Source: Achromobacter ruhlandii
Lineage (GTDB): Bacteria > Pseudomonadota > Gammaproteobacteria > Burkholderiales > Burkholderiaceae_B
Assembly: GCF_902859695.1 (NCBI RefSeq)
Contig: NZ_CADIJL010000003.1
Coordinates: 310,001 to 374,000, forward strand
DNA length: 64,000 nucleotides
Reading direction: 5' to 3'
Position 1 is the first letter of the stretch, and each line of letters opens with the position of its first letter. Below are positions 18,890-28,232 of the stretch, piece by piece. Below the pieces are notes generated by a model. It was not told where the DNA came from, did no database searches, and saw only the letters and a program-made list of their open reading frames with translations. The position numbers and the translations under genes are program-made.

Positions 18890-19846
18890 CTATTGCGCGG
18901 CGATGCTGGGCGTGATGCCGATGCGGTCGGACACCAACTGCACCGCGTTCAGCGCGCTCTGGCGATCCGGATACGGGCCGATCTTGACCCGGTACAGGTT
19001 GTTGGCCTGTTCCACCGCGGCTGGGGGCGCCCCATCGGCGCCCAGTTGCGTGTTGATGCGGCTGACCAGCGATTGCGCATTGGCGGGCTGGCTGAACGCG
19101 CCCACCTGCAGATAGACGCTGCCGGCCGCGCCGATCTGGCGCACCGGCGCGCTCCCTGGCGCGGGCGCGGGCTGCTGCGCCAGCGGCTGGGGCTCCAGTG
19201 CCACCGGCGCGGCGGCGACAGGCGTGGCCACGGGGGTGGAACCGGTGGCCGAGGCGGGCGCTGGCGCCGGCGTCCCCTGGGAGGCCAGGCGACGGATCTC
19301 ATCCTGCGGAATGCTCTCGACCACCACCTGGCCGCTGCCCGGCCCGATGATGCCCAGCTTGTAGGCCGCCACGTACGACAGGTCCATGATGCGGTCGCTG
19401 TGGAACGGTCCGCGGTCGTTGACCCGCACGATGATGGTTTTGCCGTTGACCAGGCTGGTGACGCGCGCGTAGCTGGGGATCGGCAGCGTGGTGTGGGCCG
19501 CCGTCATGGCGTACATGTCATAGGGCTCGCCGATCGAGGTCGAGTTGCCGTGGAATTTCTTGCCGTACCACGAGGCGATGCCCTGGCGCTTGTAGGGCTG
19601 GCCGCTGGTATCCGGCACATAGCGCTGGCCGAACACCACGTATGGACGATTGGCGCCGCTGGCGTAGGGCTCGATGCGCGGCACCGCGTCCGGCACCTGG
19701 TCCAGGTTGGAGGGCGGATTGGCGTCCGGGCCATCGTCCTTGTAGTACCCGCCCCCCTTCTTGCGCCCCCCGGTGGAAGAGCAGCCGGCCACGGCAATGG
19801 CCAGCAACAGCATCATCAGGATATGGAGCGGGCGGGACAGGATCAT
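18890..19846 (-). CDS. rlpA: RlpA septal lytic transglycosylase lipoprotein with SPOR domain
   Basis: RlpA is an outer-membrane lipoprotein that cleaves denuded glycan strands at the septum. The 318 aa product has a lipobox AVAGC (Cys22). A double-psi beta-barrel domain follows (about 85-180) with GIASWYGKKFHGN, MTAAHTTLP (His) and VRVNDRGPF (Asp), residues needed for catalysis in characterised RlpA. A Pro/Ala linker (about 195-235) leads to a C-terminal SPOR domain (about 240-315) that binds denuded peptidoglycan. Its start overlaps the rapZ stop by 4 nt (ATGA). Confidence 0.94.
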   Translation of the reverse strand: MILSRPLHILMMLLLAIAVAGCSSTGGRKKGGGYYKDDGPDANPPSNLDQVPDAVPRIEPYASGANRPYVVFGQRYVPDTSGQPYKRQGIASWYGKKFHGNSTSIGEPYDMYAMTAAHTTLPIPSYARVTSLVNGKTIIVRVNDRGPFHSDRIMDLSYVAAYKLGIIGPGSGQVVVESIPQDEIRRLASQGTPAPAPASATGSTPVATPVAAAPVALEPQPLAQQPAPAPGSAPVRQIGAAGSVYLQVGAFSQPANAQSLVSRINTQLGADGAPPAAVEQANNLYRVKIGPYPDRQSALNAVQLVSDRIGITPSIAAQ

Positions 19847-20721
19847 GCGGATTCGTCGGGCAGTTGGGTGCGATGGCGCACCAGCAGCGGGTCGTGGTCG
19901 GCGAAGCGCTTGGCCAGCTGTTCGACCACGTAGACCGAACGGTGCTGGCCGCCGGTGCAGCCGATGGCGACCGTGAGGTAATTGCGCGTGTCTTGCGTGT
20001 ACTGCGGCAGCCAGCGATTCAGGAAGGCGGCGATGTCGTCGATCATCTGGCCCACCTGTTCGTAGCCGGACAGCCAGGTGGCGACCGGTTCGTCGCGGCC
20101 GGTCAGCGGACGCAGGTTGCGGTCATAGTAGGGATTGGGCAGGCAGCGCACGTCGAACACCAGGTCGGCGTCGCGCGGCACGCCGCGCTTGTAGGCAAAG
20201 GATTCGAAGGTCAGCACCAGCGGGGCGCGGTCGGCCTGGATCAGGTCGCGGATCCACGCGCGCAGTTGGCCCGGCGTGAGTTCGGAGGTATCGATGACGT
20301 GTTCCTGCTCGCGCAGCGGCGCCAGCAGTTCGCGTTCGAGCGCGATGCAGTCGGTCAGGGACGGCGCGGTGCCGCCGCGCTGCAGGCGATCGGTCAGCGG
20401 ATGGCGGCGGCGCGATTCGGAATAGCGTTGCACCAGGGTGTCGGTGCTGGCGTCCAGGAACACCACGCGCAGGCTGGTGCCCATGGCGCGCAGCGCGGTG
20501 ACCACGTCGGGCAGTTCGGCCAGCTCCCCGGGCGAGCGCACGTCGATGGCGACCGCCACGCGCTCCAGACCGTCGTCGCGGGCGTTGGCGATGAACTCGG
20601 TCAGGAACCGCACGGGCAGGTTGTCGACGCAGGTGTAGCTGGCGTCCTCGAGCATGCGCAGGGCCACGGACTTGCCTGAGCCTGAGATGCCGGTAACGAG
20701 GACGACTTTCAACATGGACAT
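19843..20721 (-). CDS. rapZ: RNase adapter protein RapZ
   Basis: RapZ senses glucosamine-6-phosphate and, in enterobacteria, guides RNase E to a small RNA controlling glmS. In betaproteobacteria the targets are unproven. The ATG at 20721 (MSMLKVVLVTGISGSGKSVA) gives 292 aa; the ATG two codons later is equally possible. Walker A is GISGSGKS (11-18), a RFLTEF region follows, and the C-terminal nucleotide/sugar-binding part shows LVFDVRCLPNPYY and IGCTGGQHRSVYV. A 49-residue in-frame upstream extension is rejected. The gene is the first of a two-gene unit with rlpA. Confidence 0.94.
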   Translation of the reverse strand: MSMLKVVLVTGISGSGKSVALRMLEDASYTCVDNLPVRFLTEFIANARDDGLERVAVAIDVRSPGELAELPDVVTALRAMGTSLRVVFLDASTDTLVQRYSESRRRHPLTDRLQRGGTAPSLTDCIALERELLAPLREQEHVIDTSELTPGQLRAWIRDLIQADRAPLVLTFESFAYKRGVPRDADLVFDVRCLPNPYYDRNLRPLTGRDEPVATWLSGYEQVGQMIDDIAAFLNRWLPQYTQDTRNYLTVAIGCTGGQHRSVYVVEQLAKRFADHDPLLVRHRTQLPDESA

Positions 20722-20921
20722 GATTGTGGCACGCTTTTGCAGGAGGATGCCGGCGGGTTGGCATCTGATATGGCCGTAAACTGCGAATCTGCGCCTGTAC
20801 CGCTTTGAAGACCCTGGCGTAAGCTTGGGCACCGCACCGACCGATTCATCTACGCGCCCCGCCGCCATGCGCCTTCGGGGGTTGGACTTCGACTTAGTGA
20901 CTTAGTGTTAACTGGCCCTAG

Positions 20922-21677
20922 ATGTTAGCCCTCATTTCCTTTCGTAGTGTTTCACTGCCGTGGTTCAGGGCAAAAATCCACCTCGTGGCGGCGGTCGTTG
21001 TTGCCTTTTCGACAGCGTCTGCCCTGGCCCAGGACGCACCCCAGGTATTGCAGCCCGGCACCATGGCGGCCCGGGTGGCGGCCTGTACGGCCTGCCATGG
21101 CGAGCAGGGCCGTGCCGGCGCCGACGGCTATTACCCGCGGCTGGCCGGCAAGCCGCAGGAATACCTCTATCACCAGCTGCTCAATTTCCGTGACGACCGG
21201 CGCCAGTACCGCCCCATGGCGCACCTGCTGACCGGCCTGCCGGACGCCTACCTGCATGAAATGGCGGCGTACTTCGCGGCGCAGCACGTGCCGTATCCGC
21301 CGCCGGCGCGGGCCGAGGTGTCCGCCGCCACGCTCGAGGCCGGTCGCCAGCTGGCCCTGTCCGGCGACGCCGCCCGCGGCCTGCCGGCCTGTGCTTCCTG
21401 TCACGGCGCCGCCCTGGGCGGCGCGCTGCCCGCCATCCCGGGCCTGCTGGGCCTGCCGCGCGACTACATCGGTTCGCAGATCGGCAGCTGGAAGAACGGC
21501 CTGCGCCGCGCCGCCGCGCCCGATTGCATGGCCGACATCGCCCGCAAGCTCACGCCCGAGGATATCGGCGCCCTGGCGGCCTGGCTGTCGTCGCAGCCGG
21601 TCGCTGCCAGCTACGCGCCCGAGCCTGCCGGCGCCTTGCGCCTGCCCGCCGAGTGCGGCAGTCAGGCGCAGCGTTGA
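20922..21677 (+). CDS. Diheme class I cytochrome c (c4-like)
   Basis: The 251 aa protein begins with a signal peptide (about 18-36, cleavage near ALAQD). Two CxxCH heme-binding sites follow, CTACH (55-59) and CASCH (157-161), each with a later Met-containing segment, so it looks like a c4-type diheme periplasmic electron carrier. It lies 13 nt upstream of a triheme cytochrome gene, and the two are probably co-transcribed. No oxidase or dehydrogenase subunit is adjacent, so its electron donor and acceptor are not identifiable from the window. Confidence 0.88.
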   Translation: MLALISFRSVSLPWFRAKIHLVAAVVVAFSTASALAQDAPQVLQPGTMAARVAACTACHGEQGRAGADGYYPRLAGKPQEYLYHQLLNFRDDRRQYRPMAHLLTGLPDAYLHEMAAYFAAQHVPYPPPARAEVSAATLEAGRQLALSGDAARGLPACASCHGAALGGALPAIPGLLGLPRDYIGSQIGSWKNGLRRAAAPDCMADIARKLTPEDIGALAAWLSSQPVAASYAPEPAGALRLPAECGSQAQR

Positions 21678-21690
21678 AGGGGCGACTCGG

Positions 21691-22971
21691 ATGAAACTGA
21701 TGAAGCGACTCCTCGGGACCCTGTTGATGCTCGCCGTGGTCACGGCGGGCGTGCTGTATTGGCTCGGCACGCGCGACGATGCCAGCATCGGGCCGGCCGT
21801 GGCGCCAGCCGATCCGCAGCAACGCATCGAGCGCGGGCGCTACCTGGCGCTGGCCGGCAACTGCATGGCCTGTCATACCGCGCGCGGCGGCCCGGCCTAC
21901 GCGGGCGGCACGCCCATCCCGACGCCATTCGGCACGATCTACGGCCCCAACATCACGCCCGACGAGAAGACCGGCATCGGCGCCTGGAGCGCGGACGACT
22001 TCTGGCAGGCGCTGCACAACGGCAAGTCGCGCGACGGAACGTTGCTGTATCCGGCCTTCCCGTACACCGAGTACACCCGCGTCACGCGCGCCGACGCCGA
22101 TGCGCTGTTCGCCTATCTGCGCACGGTGACGCCGGTCAACCAGCCCAGCCGCGCGCCGGAACTCGATTTCCCGTACGACCAGCGTGTCCTGCTGGCGGCC
22201 TGGCGCGCCCTGTATTTCCGCCCCGGTGTGCAGGAGTCCGATCCGGGCCAGTCGACCCAGTGGAACCGTGGCCGTTATCTGGTCGAAGGCCTGGGCCATT
22301 GCGCCGCCTGCCACGCGCCGCGCAACAGCCTGGGGGCGACGCGCGCGGCCGACGGGCTGGCCGGCGGCATCATCCCGATGCTGGACTGGTACGCGCCGCC
22401 CCTGACCAACGATCCGCAAACGGGCCTGGGGCGTTGGTCGGCCGAAGACATCGCGGCGCTGTTGCGTACGGGGATCTCGGCGCATTCCAGCGCCAGCGGC
22501 CCGATGGCCGAAGTGGTGCTGGGCAGCACGCAGCACCTGAGCGACGCCGATGCGCTCGCAATGGGTGTGTATCTGAAATCACTGCCGGCAACCCCGGCGC
22601 CGACGAGGTCGAGCGCGCCGGCCGCGCCGGCCGCGATGGAGCTGGGCGGCAAGATCTATCGCCAGCAGTGCGTGCAATGCCACCAGCCGCAAGGCGAGGG
22701 CAGCCCGGGCGCGTGGCCGGCATTGGCAGGCAACCCGACCGTGACGGCGCCGTCGCCGCTCAACGCCATCCGCATGGTGCTCGATGGCGGCTTCGCGCCG
22801 GCTACCGCGGCCAACCCGCGGCCGCACGGCATGCCGCCTTTCGGCCAGTTGCTGAACGACAACGATGTGGCGATGCTGGTGTCCTACATCCGCAACAGCT
22901 GGGGCAATGAGGCCGGCGGCGTGACGCCCCTTGAGGTCAAGCGCGCCCGCGCCGCCTCGACCCGCAACTGA
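21691..22971 (+). CDS. Triheme cytochrome c, alcohol/gluconate dehydrogenase cytochrome subunit type
   Basis: The 426 aa protein has an N-terminal membrane anchor (about 6-26) and three CxxCH sites: CMACH (58-62), CAACH (204-208) and CVQCH (327-331). Spacing and the PFGTIYGPNITPDEKTGIGAW sequence after the first heme are typical of the cytochrome subunits of membrane-bound alcohol, aldehyde or gluconate dehydrogenases. These pass electrons to ubiquinone or an oxidase. The flavin or quinoprotein catalytic subunit that usually accompanies it is absent; only the diheme cytochrome is upstream. The start is ATG 21691; a longer in-frame extension lies within the upstream gene. It ends one nt before the convergent MocR gene. 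Confidence 0.9.
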   Translation: MKLMKRLLGTLLMLAVVTAGVLYWLGTRDDASIGPAVAPADPQQRIERGRYLALAGNCMACHTARGGPAYAGGTPIPTPFGTIYGPNITPDEKTGIGAWSADDFWQALHNGKSRDGTLLYPAFPYTEYTRVTRADADALFAYLRTVTPVNQPSRAPELDFPYDQRVLLAAWRALYFRPGVQESDPGQSTQWNRGRYLVEGLGHCAACHAPRNSLGATRAADGLAGGIIPMLDWYAPPLTNDPQTGLGRWSAEDIAALLRTGISAHSSASGPMAEVVLGSTQHLSDADALAMGVYLKSLPATPAPTRSSAPAAPAAMELGGKIYRQQCVQCHQPQGEGSPGAWPALAGNPTVTAPSPLNAIRMVLDGGFAPATAANPRPHGMPPFGQLLNDNDVAMLVSYIRNSWGNEAGGVTPLEVKRARAASTRN

Positions 22972-24405
22972 TCAGGATCGCCGCGCGGCAGGCTGGCAGG
23001 CCGCGCGCGCCATCTCGCCCAGGGCGCGGATGGCGTCGGCCTGCGCGTCATCCCAGGGGTGGCCGTAGTTCAACCGCAGCGCATTGCCGAACTGCCCGCT
23101 GGCCGAGAAGATCGGCCCCGGCGCCACGCTGATGCCGCGCGCCAGCGCCTGCCGGTGCAGGGTCAGCGCATCCACCGCCGCGGGCATTTCCAGCCAGAGG
23201 AAGAAACCGCCTTGCGGGCGCGTCACGCGGGTTCCCGCGGGAAACTCGCGCGCAATCGCATTGGCCATCAGGTCCTGCTGCGCCTGCAGTGTTTCGCGCA
23301 GGCGGCGCAGGTGGCGGTCGTAGCCGCCTTGCTCCAGGTATTCGGCCAGCGCGCCCTGGGCCGGGCTGGAGGCCGACAGGGTGGACGACAGCTTCAGGCG
23401 CTGCACGCGCTGCGTGTAGCGGCCGGCGCTGGCCCAGCCGATGCGGTAGCCCGGCGCCAGGCACTTGGAGAACGAGGAGCAATGCAGCACCAGTCCATGC
23501 CTGTCGAAGGCCTTCGCCGGCACCGGCCGGGCCGCGCCGAAATACAGTTCGCCATAGACGTCATCTTCGATCAGCGGGATTTCATGGCGCGCCAGCAGTT
23601 CGACCAGGTGCCGCTTCTTGTCTTCGGGCATCAGGCTGCCCAGCGGATTCTGGAACTGCGTCATCAGCCAACAGGCCTTGGGCCGATGGCGCTTGATCGC
23701 CGTTTCCATCGCGTCCAGATCGACGCCGGTGCGCGGATGCGTGGGCACTTCCAGCGCTTTCAGGCCCTGGCGCTCCAGCGCCTGCAGTGCGCCGTAGAAG
23801 GTCGGCGCTTCCACGATGACGGTGTCGCCTGGCCGGGCCACGGCCTGCAGGCACAGGTTGAGCGCTTCCAGCGCGCCGTTGGTGACCACGATGTCGCTGG
23901 CCGGCACGTTGATGCCGGCGATCAGGTAGCGCAGCGCGATCTGGCGCCGCAGCCCGGGATTGCCGGGCGAAAGGTCTTCCATCGTGGCCAGCGGATCCTG
24001 GCGCTTGAGATGCGTCGACATGGCCTGGGCCAGCCGCGGTAGCGGGAACAGCAGGGGGGAAGGAAAGGCCGAGCCCAGCGGCGTGACGTCGCGGTTGCGT
24101 ACGGAGTCGAGGATGTCGAAGATGCGTTCGCTGATTGCCAGCTCGGTCGATTCGCCATCGGGACAGGATGTGTCCGGCTCGGGGGGCAGCGTGTCGCCGC
24201 GCGCGTTGACGTAGTAGCCCGAGCGGGGGCGGGCGCGTATCAGGCCGCGCGCTTCCAGCAGGTAATAAGCCTGGAAGACCGTCGACGGGCTGACGCCACG
24301 GCTGGCGCAGGCCTCGCGCACCGAGGGCAGCCTGTCGCCCACGCGCAGCACGCCGTCGCGGATCGACTTGGCGATCTCGTTGGCGAGTTTCTCGTACAGG
24401 CTCAC
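22972..24405 (-). CDS. MocR/GntR-type regulator with aminotransferase domain
   Basis: This 477 aa protein fuses an N-terminal GntR winged HTH (about 1-70, including VSPSTVFQAYYLLEARGLIRARPRSGYYV) to a class I PLP aminotransferase domain (about 105-470). PLP-site motifs include FQNPLGSL, DDVYGELYFG and the Schiff-base Lys in SSFSKCLAPGYRIGW. MocR regulators usually control a neighbouring pathway for PLP, amino acid or polyamine metabolism. Here the nearest genes are cytochromes (convergent, abutting) and hprK (upstream on the same strand, 22 nt gap), so the target is unclear. Confidence 0.93.
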   Translation of the reverse strand: MSLYEKLANEIAKSIRDGVLRVGDRLPSVREACASRGVSPSTVFQAYYLLEARGLIRARPRSGYYVNARGDTLPPEPDTSCPDGESTELAISERIFDILDSVRNRDVTPLGSAFPSPLLFPLPRLAQAMSTHLKRQDPLATMEDLSPGNPGLRRQIALRYLIAGINVPASDIVVTNGALEALNLCLQAVARPGDTVIVEAPTFYGALQALERQGLKALEVPTHPRTGVDLDAMETAIKRHRPKACWLMTQFQNPLGSLMPEDKKRHLVELLARHEIPLIEDDVYGELYFGAARPVPAKAFDRHGLVLHCSSFSKCLAPGYRIGWASAGRYTQRVQRLKLSSTLSASSPAQGALAEYLEQGGYDRHLRRLRETLQAQQDLMANAIAREFPAGTRVTRPQGGFFLWLEMPAAVDALTLHRQALARGISVAPGPIFSASGQFGNALRLNYGHPWDDAQADAIRALGEMARAACQPAARRS

Positions 24406-24427
24406 GGTGCCGCGCGGCGACGCGCGC

Positions 24428-25354
24428 TTACTTGCTGCTTTGCAGGATCGCCATGGCCTGGCGTTCCATGAATTCGCCCAGGGTGTCGATGCCGCGCAGC
24501 TTGAGGATGGTGTTGCGCACGGCGGCTTCCACCAGCACCGCCAGGTTGCGGCCGGCGGCCACCTGCAGCATGACCTTGCGCACCGGCAGGCCCAGCATGT
24601 CCTGGGTGATGTCCTGCAGCGGCAGGCGTTCGAACTTGTCCTGCGCCGTGGCGCGCACCAGGTGCACGATCAGCTTCAGGCGCATCTTGCGGCGCACCGA
24701 GGTCTCGCCGAAGATGGTGCGGATGTCGAGCAGGCCCAGGCCGCGCACTTCCAGCAGGTTCTGCAGCAGTTGCGGGCAGTGGCCCTCGATCATGTTGGGG
24801 GCGGTGCGCGAGAACTCGACCGCGTCGTCGGCCACCAGGCCGTGGCCGCGCGAGATCAGTTCCAGCGCCAGTTCGCTCTTGCCCAGGCCGGATTCGCCGG
24901 TGATGAGCACGCCCAGGCCCAGCACATCCAGGAACACGCCGTGCACGGTCGTGGTGGGCGCGAGCTTCTTGCCCAGGTAGATGCGCAGCAGGTCGATCAG
25001 CTGCGCGGCCGCCACCGGGGTGGACAGCAACGGCACCTGGTGCTGGTCGCACTGGTCCACCAGGTCCTGCGGCGGCGTCAGGCCGTCGGCCAGCAGGATG
25101 GCGGGCACGCCACCGATCAGCAGCTCGTCCATGTGGTGCATGCGGCGGCGCAGGTCGAAGCGGGTGTAGTACGCCAGCTCTTCCTGGCCGAACACCTGGA
25201 TGCGCGACGGGTGGATCAGGTTGAGGTGACCCACCAGGTCGGCGGCCGCCATGCCGTCATCGGGAATCGCGCGGTCCGCGGCTCCTTGGCCGGAAATCCA
25301 GTTGAAGGGGATTTTGTCGGCGTTGTCGTCGACGAGTTCCTGCACCGTGAGCAT
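24428..25354 (-). CDS. hprK: HPr kinase/phosphorylase
   Basis: HprK phosphorylates or dephosphorylates the seryl site of HPr-like phosphocarriers. In betaproteobacteria this feeds a regulatory PTS rather than sugar uptake. The protein has 308 aa: an N-terminal domain (about 1-130) and a C-terminal kinase domain with Walker A GESGLGKS (153-160), the DDAVE catalytic segment (176-180) and a signature near [16 protein letters not shown]. It follows ptsN by 19 nt, in the conserved order hpf-ptsN-hprK. The substrate HPr is not encoded in the window. Confidence 0.96.
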   Translation of the reverse strand: MLTVQELVDDNADKIPFNWISGQGAADRAIPDDGMAAADLVGHLNLIHPSRIQVFGQEELAYYTRFDLRRRMHHMDELLIGGVPAILLADGLTPPQDLVDQCDQHQVPLLSTPVAAAQLIDLLRIYLGKKLAPTTTVHGVFLDVLGLGVLITGESGLGKSELALELISRGHGLVADDAVEFSRTAPNMIEGHCPQLLQNLLEVRGLGLLDIRTIFGETSVRRKMRLKLIVHLVRATAQDKFERLPLQDITQDMLGLPVRKVMLQVAAGRNLAVLVEAAVRNTILKLRGIDTLGEFMERQAMAILQSSK

Positions 25355-25373
25355 GGCAGCGTTTCCGCGAGGA

Positions 25374-25829
25374 TCAGAGTTGGCCGGTGGTGAGCATCTT
25401 GTGCACGATGGCCGGATCGGTCTCGGTGGCCAGGGCTTCGCGCAGTGCCTTGTTGGACATCAACTGCGCCAGCTCGGCCAGGATATCCAGGTGCTGCTGC
25501 GTGGCGGTTTCGGGCACCAGCAGACACAGCAGCATCGAGACCGGCTGGCCGTCGGGGGCATCGAACGTGATCGGCTGGGCCAGGCGGATGAAGGCGGCGA
25601 GCGCCTGTTCCAGACCCTTGACGCGACCGTGCGGCACGGCCACGCCCTGGCCCAGGGCGGTCGAGCCCAGGCGTTCCCGTGCAAACAGGCTATCGAACAC
25701 GAGCGCGCGTGCCAAGCCGTGGTTGTTTTCAAAGAGGAGGCCAGCCTGTTCGAACGCGCGCTTCTTGCTCGTGGCGAGCATATCGAGGACGACGTTGCCG
25801 GCGGGAAGGATGCGCGACAAATGATTCAT
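25374..25829 (-). CDS. ptsN: Nitrogen-related PTS EIIA component
   Basis: PtsN (EIIA-Ntr) is the terminal phosphate acceptor of the regulatory PTS and modulates potassium transport, nitrogen and carbon responses through protein contacts. The 151 aa sequence is a single EIIA type-2 domain with the phosphorylatable His67 in GVAVPHGRV. The gene starts 375 nt downstream of hpf, so it could have its own promoter, and it is followed by hprK. Confidence 0.95.
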   Translation of the reverse strand: MNHLSRILPAGNVVLDMLATSKKRAFEQAGLLFENNHGLARALVFDSLFARERLGSTALGQGVAVPHGRVKGLEQALAAFIRLAQPITFDAPDGQPVSMLLCLLVPETATQQHLDILAELAQLMSNKALREALATETDPAIVHKMLTTGQL

Positions 25830-26204
25830 CGGGTCATTATAGGGTTATATGACGCACTGCAAAAAACTCCGGTGGGAGGCACTTTCCTGGCGGTCCGCAC
25901 CCTCCTGGATCAGGCCGCCGCTCCCGGCACGAGAGCGACAGCATAGACTGATAGCGCCGGGTTGTGGGCATTCTTCGTGCGCAGGCAGGTATACCAGGAC
26001 GGTATGGCGTCGGATATTCTGGGAGTGAACGGCGCCCCGCGGCCAACTGCCGGGGATTCGGGGGACAAAGAGGAGGTCGTGCAGGGGAGGGAGTTTGCCG
26101 ATGCCCCGGCTGGACTCTGGGTCTAGCGGGACACCGGGACTTAGGCAGGATTCAAGAGTTGCTGTTTCCTGGCTCGCACGGCGAGCGGGTCATGAAGCGC
26201 GGTG
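25830..26204. other. 375 nt intergenic region between hpf and ptsN
   Basis: I see no gene or RNA fold that I can name here. There is no coding frame of family-like composition on either strand, and no remnant resembling rpoN. The ptsN promoter presumably lies in the part near 25830-25950, but no convincing -35/-10 pair was found by eye. Confidence 0.6.
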
Positions 26205-26540
26205 TTACTGGGTTGGCGAAAGGTTCGCCGCTTGCCGCTTCACGGACTCTGCCGAGTGGCTTCGTACCTTGTCCTTGTGCTTGATGACCTGACGGTCGAC
26301 TTTGTCAGCGAGAAGGTCGATCGCGGCGTAGAGGTTTTCATCGGTTGCTTCACAATGAATGTCCTTGCCACTAAGACGCATGGTGATTTCGGCTCTGTGC
26401 CGCAGGGGCTCTACTGAGAGCATGACCTGGGTATCGATGACGTGATCGAAATGCCGCAGCACTCGCGCCAGTTTGTTCATGACATATTCCCGGATGGCCG
26501 GGGTGACGTCGAGGTGACGACCGCAGATGCTCAGGTTCAT
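26205..26540 (-). CDS. hpf: Short-form ribosome hibernation promoting factor
   Basis: HPF binds the 30S decoding region of idle ribosomes and promotes 100S dimer formation in stationary phase. The 111 aa protein starts MNLSICGRHLDVTPAIREYV, the classical beta1-alpha1 region of the HPF/RaiA fold, and has the DLYAAID-like NLYAAIDLLADKVDRQVIKHKDK helix near the end. It lacks the C-terminal dimerisation domain of long HPF. The upstream neighbour on this strand is lptB, 219 nt away with no rpoN in between, and the 26541-26570 stretch has an AGAAGGAG-like RBS (ctccttct on the plus strand). Confidence 0.94.
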   Translation of the reverse strand: MNLSICGRHLDVTPAIREYVMNKLARVLRHFDHVIDTQVMLSVEPLRHRAEITMRLSGKDIHCEATDENLYAAIDLLADKVDRQVIKHKDKVRSHSAESVKRQAANLSPTQ

Positions 26541-26759
26541 AGTGTGCTCTCCTTCTAAAAGAGGAAAAAATGGTGCGCGGAAGGCGCGGTGGGGTCGTTA
26601 GGCGTTCTCCTTGTTCGAGGGGTTCGTTTGATACTAGTGTATAGACTCGGGCCGATAAAACAAGCTGACCTAGCGCAAGTTCATGGCATTTTCATGGCGC
26701 TCGCCCAGGGGCGTGCCCCAGGGGCCGTCAGGGACCCTGGGATTTTCCCCAATGGGGTG

Positions 26760-27554
26760 TTACATGCGGAAGTGTTCGCCCAGGTAGACGCGGCGAACGG
26801 CCGGATCGCCGACGATTTCGTCGGGGTGACCGTCGGTCAGCACCTTGCCTTCGCTGATGATGTAGGCGCGGTCGCAGATGCCCAGCGTTTCGCGCACGTT
26901 GTGGTCGGTGATCAGCACGCCGATGCCGCGCCCCTTCAGGAAGCGCACGATGCGCTGGATCTCGATCACGGCGATCGGGTCCACGCCCGCGAAGGGCTCG
27001 TCCAGAAGGATGAAGCGCGGACTGGTGGCCAGCGCGCGCGCGATTTCGACGCGGCGGCGCTCGCCGCCCGACAGCGAAATGGCGGCGTTGCTGCGGATGT
27101 GGCCGATCTGCAGCTCTTCGAGCAGCAGTTCCATCTGCTCGTTGATCTTGGGCGTGGACAGCGTGCGGCCGTCCGGCCCGATCTGCAGTTCGAGGACCGC
27201 GCGGATGTTCTGCTCGACCGTCAGGCGGCGGAACACCGAGGCGTCCTGGGGCAGGTACGACAGTCCCATGCGGGCGCGCTTGTGGATCGGCATCGCGGTG
27301 ATGACCGAGCCATCGATCTCGATACGACCGGCGTCGGCCGGCACCAGGCCCACGATCATGTAGAAGCTGGTGGTCTTGCCCGCGCCGTTGGGGCCGAGCA
27401 GGCCGACCACTTCGCCGCTGGACACGGACAGGGACACGTCCTGCACCACCGTGCGGCCGTTGTAGGTCTTGCGCAAGCCGGTTGCGCGCAGGCTGCCCTG
27501 CTTGACGCCCGAAGGGGCGGAGGTCACGGGAGTCTGCACTGAAGGTTGGTTCAT
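26760..27554 (-). CDS. lptB: LPS export ABC transporter ATPase LptB
   Basis: LptB is the cytoplasmic ATPase of the LptB2FGC complex that extracts LPS from the inner membrane. The 264 aa protein has Walker A GPNGAGKT (54-61), a Q-loop near LPQDASVF, signature LSGGE (161-165), Walker B LLDEP (183-187) and the H-loop ITDHNV. Compared with E. coli LptB (241 aa) it has an extra N-terminal stretch of about 20 residues. It follows lptA by 33 nt in the kdsD-kdsC-lptC-lptA-lptB set. Confidence 0.97.
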   Translation of the reverse strand: MNQPSVQTPVTSAPSGVKQGSLRATGLRKTYNGRTVVQDVSLSVSSGEVVGLLGPNGAGKTTSFYMIVGLVPADAGRIEIDGSVITAMPIHKRARMGLSYLPQDASVFRRLTVEQNIRAVLELQIGPDGRTLSTPKINEQMELLLEELQIGHIRSNAAISLSGGERRRVEIARALATSPRFILLDEPFAGVDPIAVIEIQRIVRFLKGRGIGVLITDHNVRETLGICDRAYIISEGKVLTDGHPDEIVGDPAVRRVYLGEHFRM

Positions 27555-27587
27555 CGTGGCTGCGTGTGGATGACGTGGGAGGCGCTT

Positions 27588-28232
27588 TCAGCGCCCCTTC
27601 TTCGATTCTTGCTGCTTGCGGCATTCGGCCACCGCGGCGTCCGACTTGGCGCGCGGCTCGGCCACGGAGCGCACGCGGCCGCCGGCGGCCGCCGAGTTCG
27701 GGCCGCCCTGGGCTTCATAGGTGCCGCTCTTTTCGTTGTAGCGTACGCGATCGCCGCGAATGGTGTCGAAAGGCTTGCCGCAGACATAGCGCACCACCAC
27801 GGCCTGGCCGATCAGGTCGAAGGTGCTCTTGGTGCCATCGTATTCGGCGCGCAGGCCCTTGCCTTCGATCAGTTCGTAGGTCTCGGGACGTTCCTGGCGG
27901 ATGGTCACCACCTTGCCCTTGTTGGCGGTGGCGGTGCCGTACTGGTTGCCGGCCGCGTCCTCATGCATTTCCAGCGTGTCGGAGGTCAGCGTCATCAACC
28001 CGCGCGTCATGTTGACGTTGCCGGTGAACACGCTTTGCTTTTTCACGTCGTCGTAGTGCAGCGTGTCCGACAGGATCGTCGTGGTGGGCTCCTCGGCGGG
28101 CGCGGTCTTGCTCGAACCGGCGGCGGCCGGCTTGGGGTCGGCCGCGAGCGCCGGCGCCATCGCCGATGCCATCAGCAGCACCGCGCCCAGCAGGCGCGTG
28201 GTGGGGGCAATGCGAATCCGGAGGTCGGTCAT
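27588..28232 (-). CDS. lptA: Periplasmic LPS-binding bridge protein LptA
   Basis: LptA polymerises into the periplasmic bridge that carries LPS from LptC to LptD. The 214 aa protein has a Sec signal (cleavage near residue 31, ALAAD) and the OstA-like beta-jellyroll domain (about 50-165), with motifs TTTILSDTLHYDDVKKQSVF and GNVNMTRGLMTLTSDTLEM. A C-terminal charged, Gly/Ala-rich tail extends beyond the jellyroll. The gene overlaps lptC by 4 nt and precedes lptB. Confidence 0.94.
   Translation of the reverse strand: MTDLRIRIAPTTRLLGAVLLMASAMAPALAADPKPAAAGSSKTAPAEEPTTTILSDTLHYDDVKKQSVFTGNVNMTRGLMTLTSDTLEMHEDAAGNQYGTATANKGKVVTIRQERPETYELIEGKGLRAEYDGTKSTFDLIGQAVVVRYVCGKPFDTIRGDRVRYNEKSGTYEAQGGPNSAAAGGRVRSVAEPRAKSDAAVAECRKQQESKKGR

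Noticed and set aside
26541-26759. Remnant of rpoN between lptB and hpf
   Set aside because: No frame in the 219 nt resembles sigma-54, including its conserved RpoN box, so I treat it as absence rather than pseudogene.
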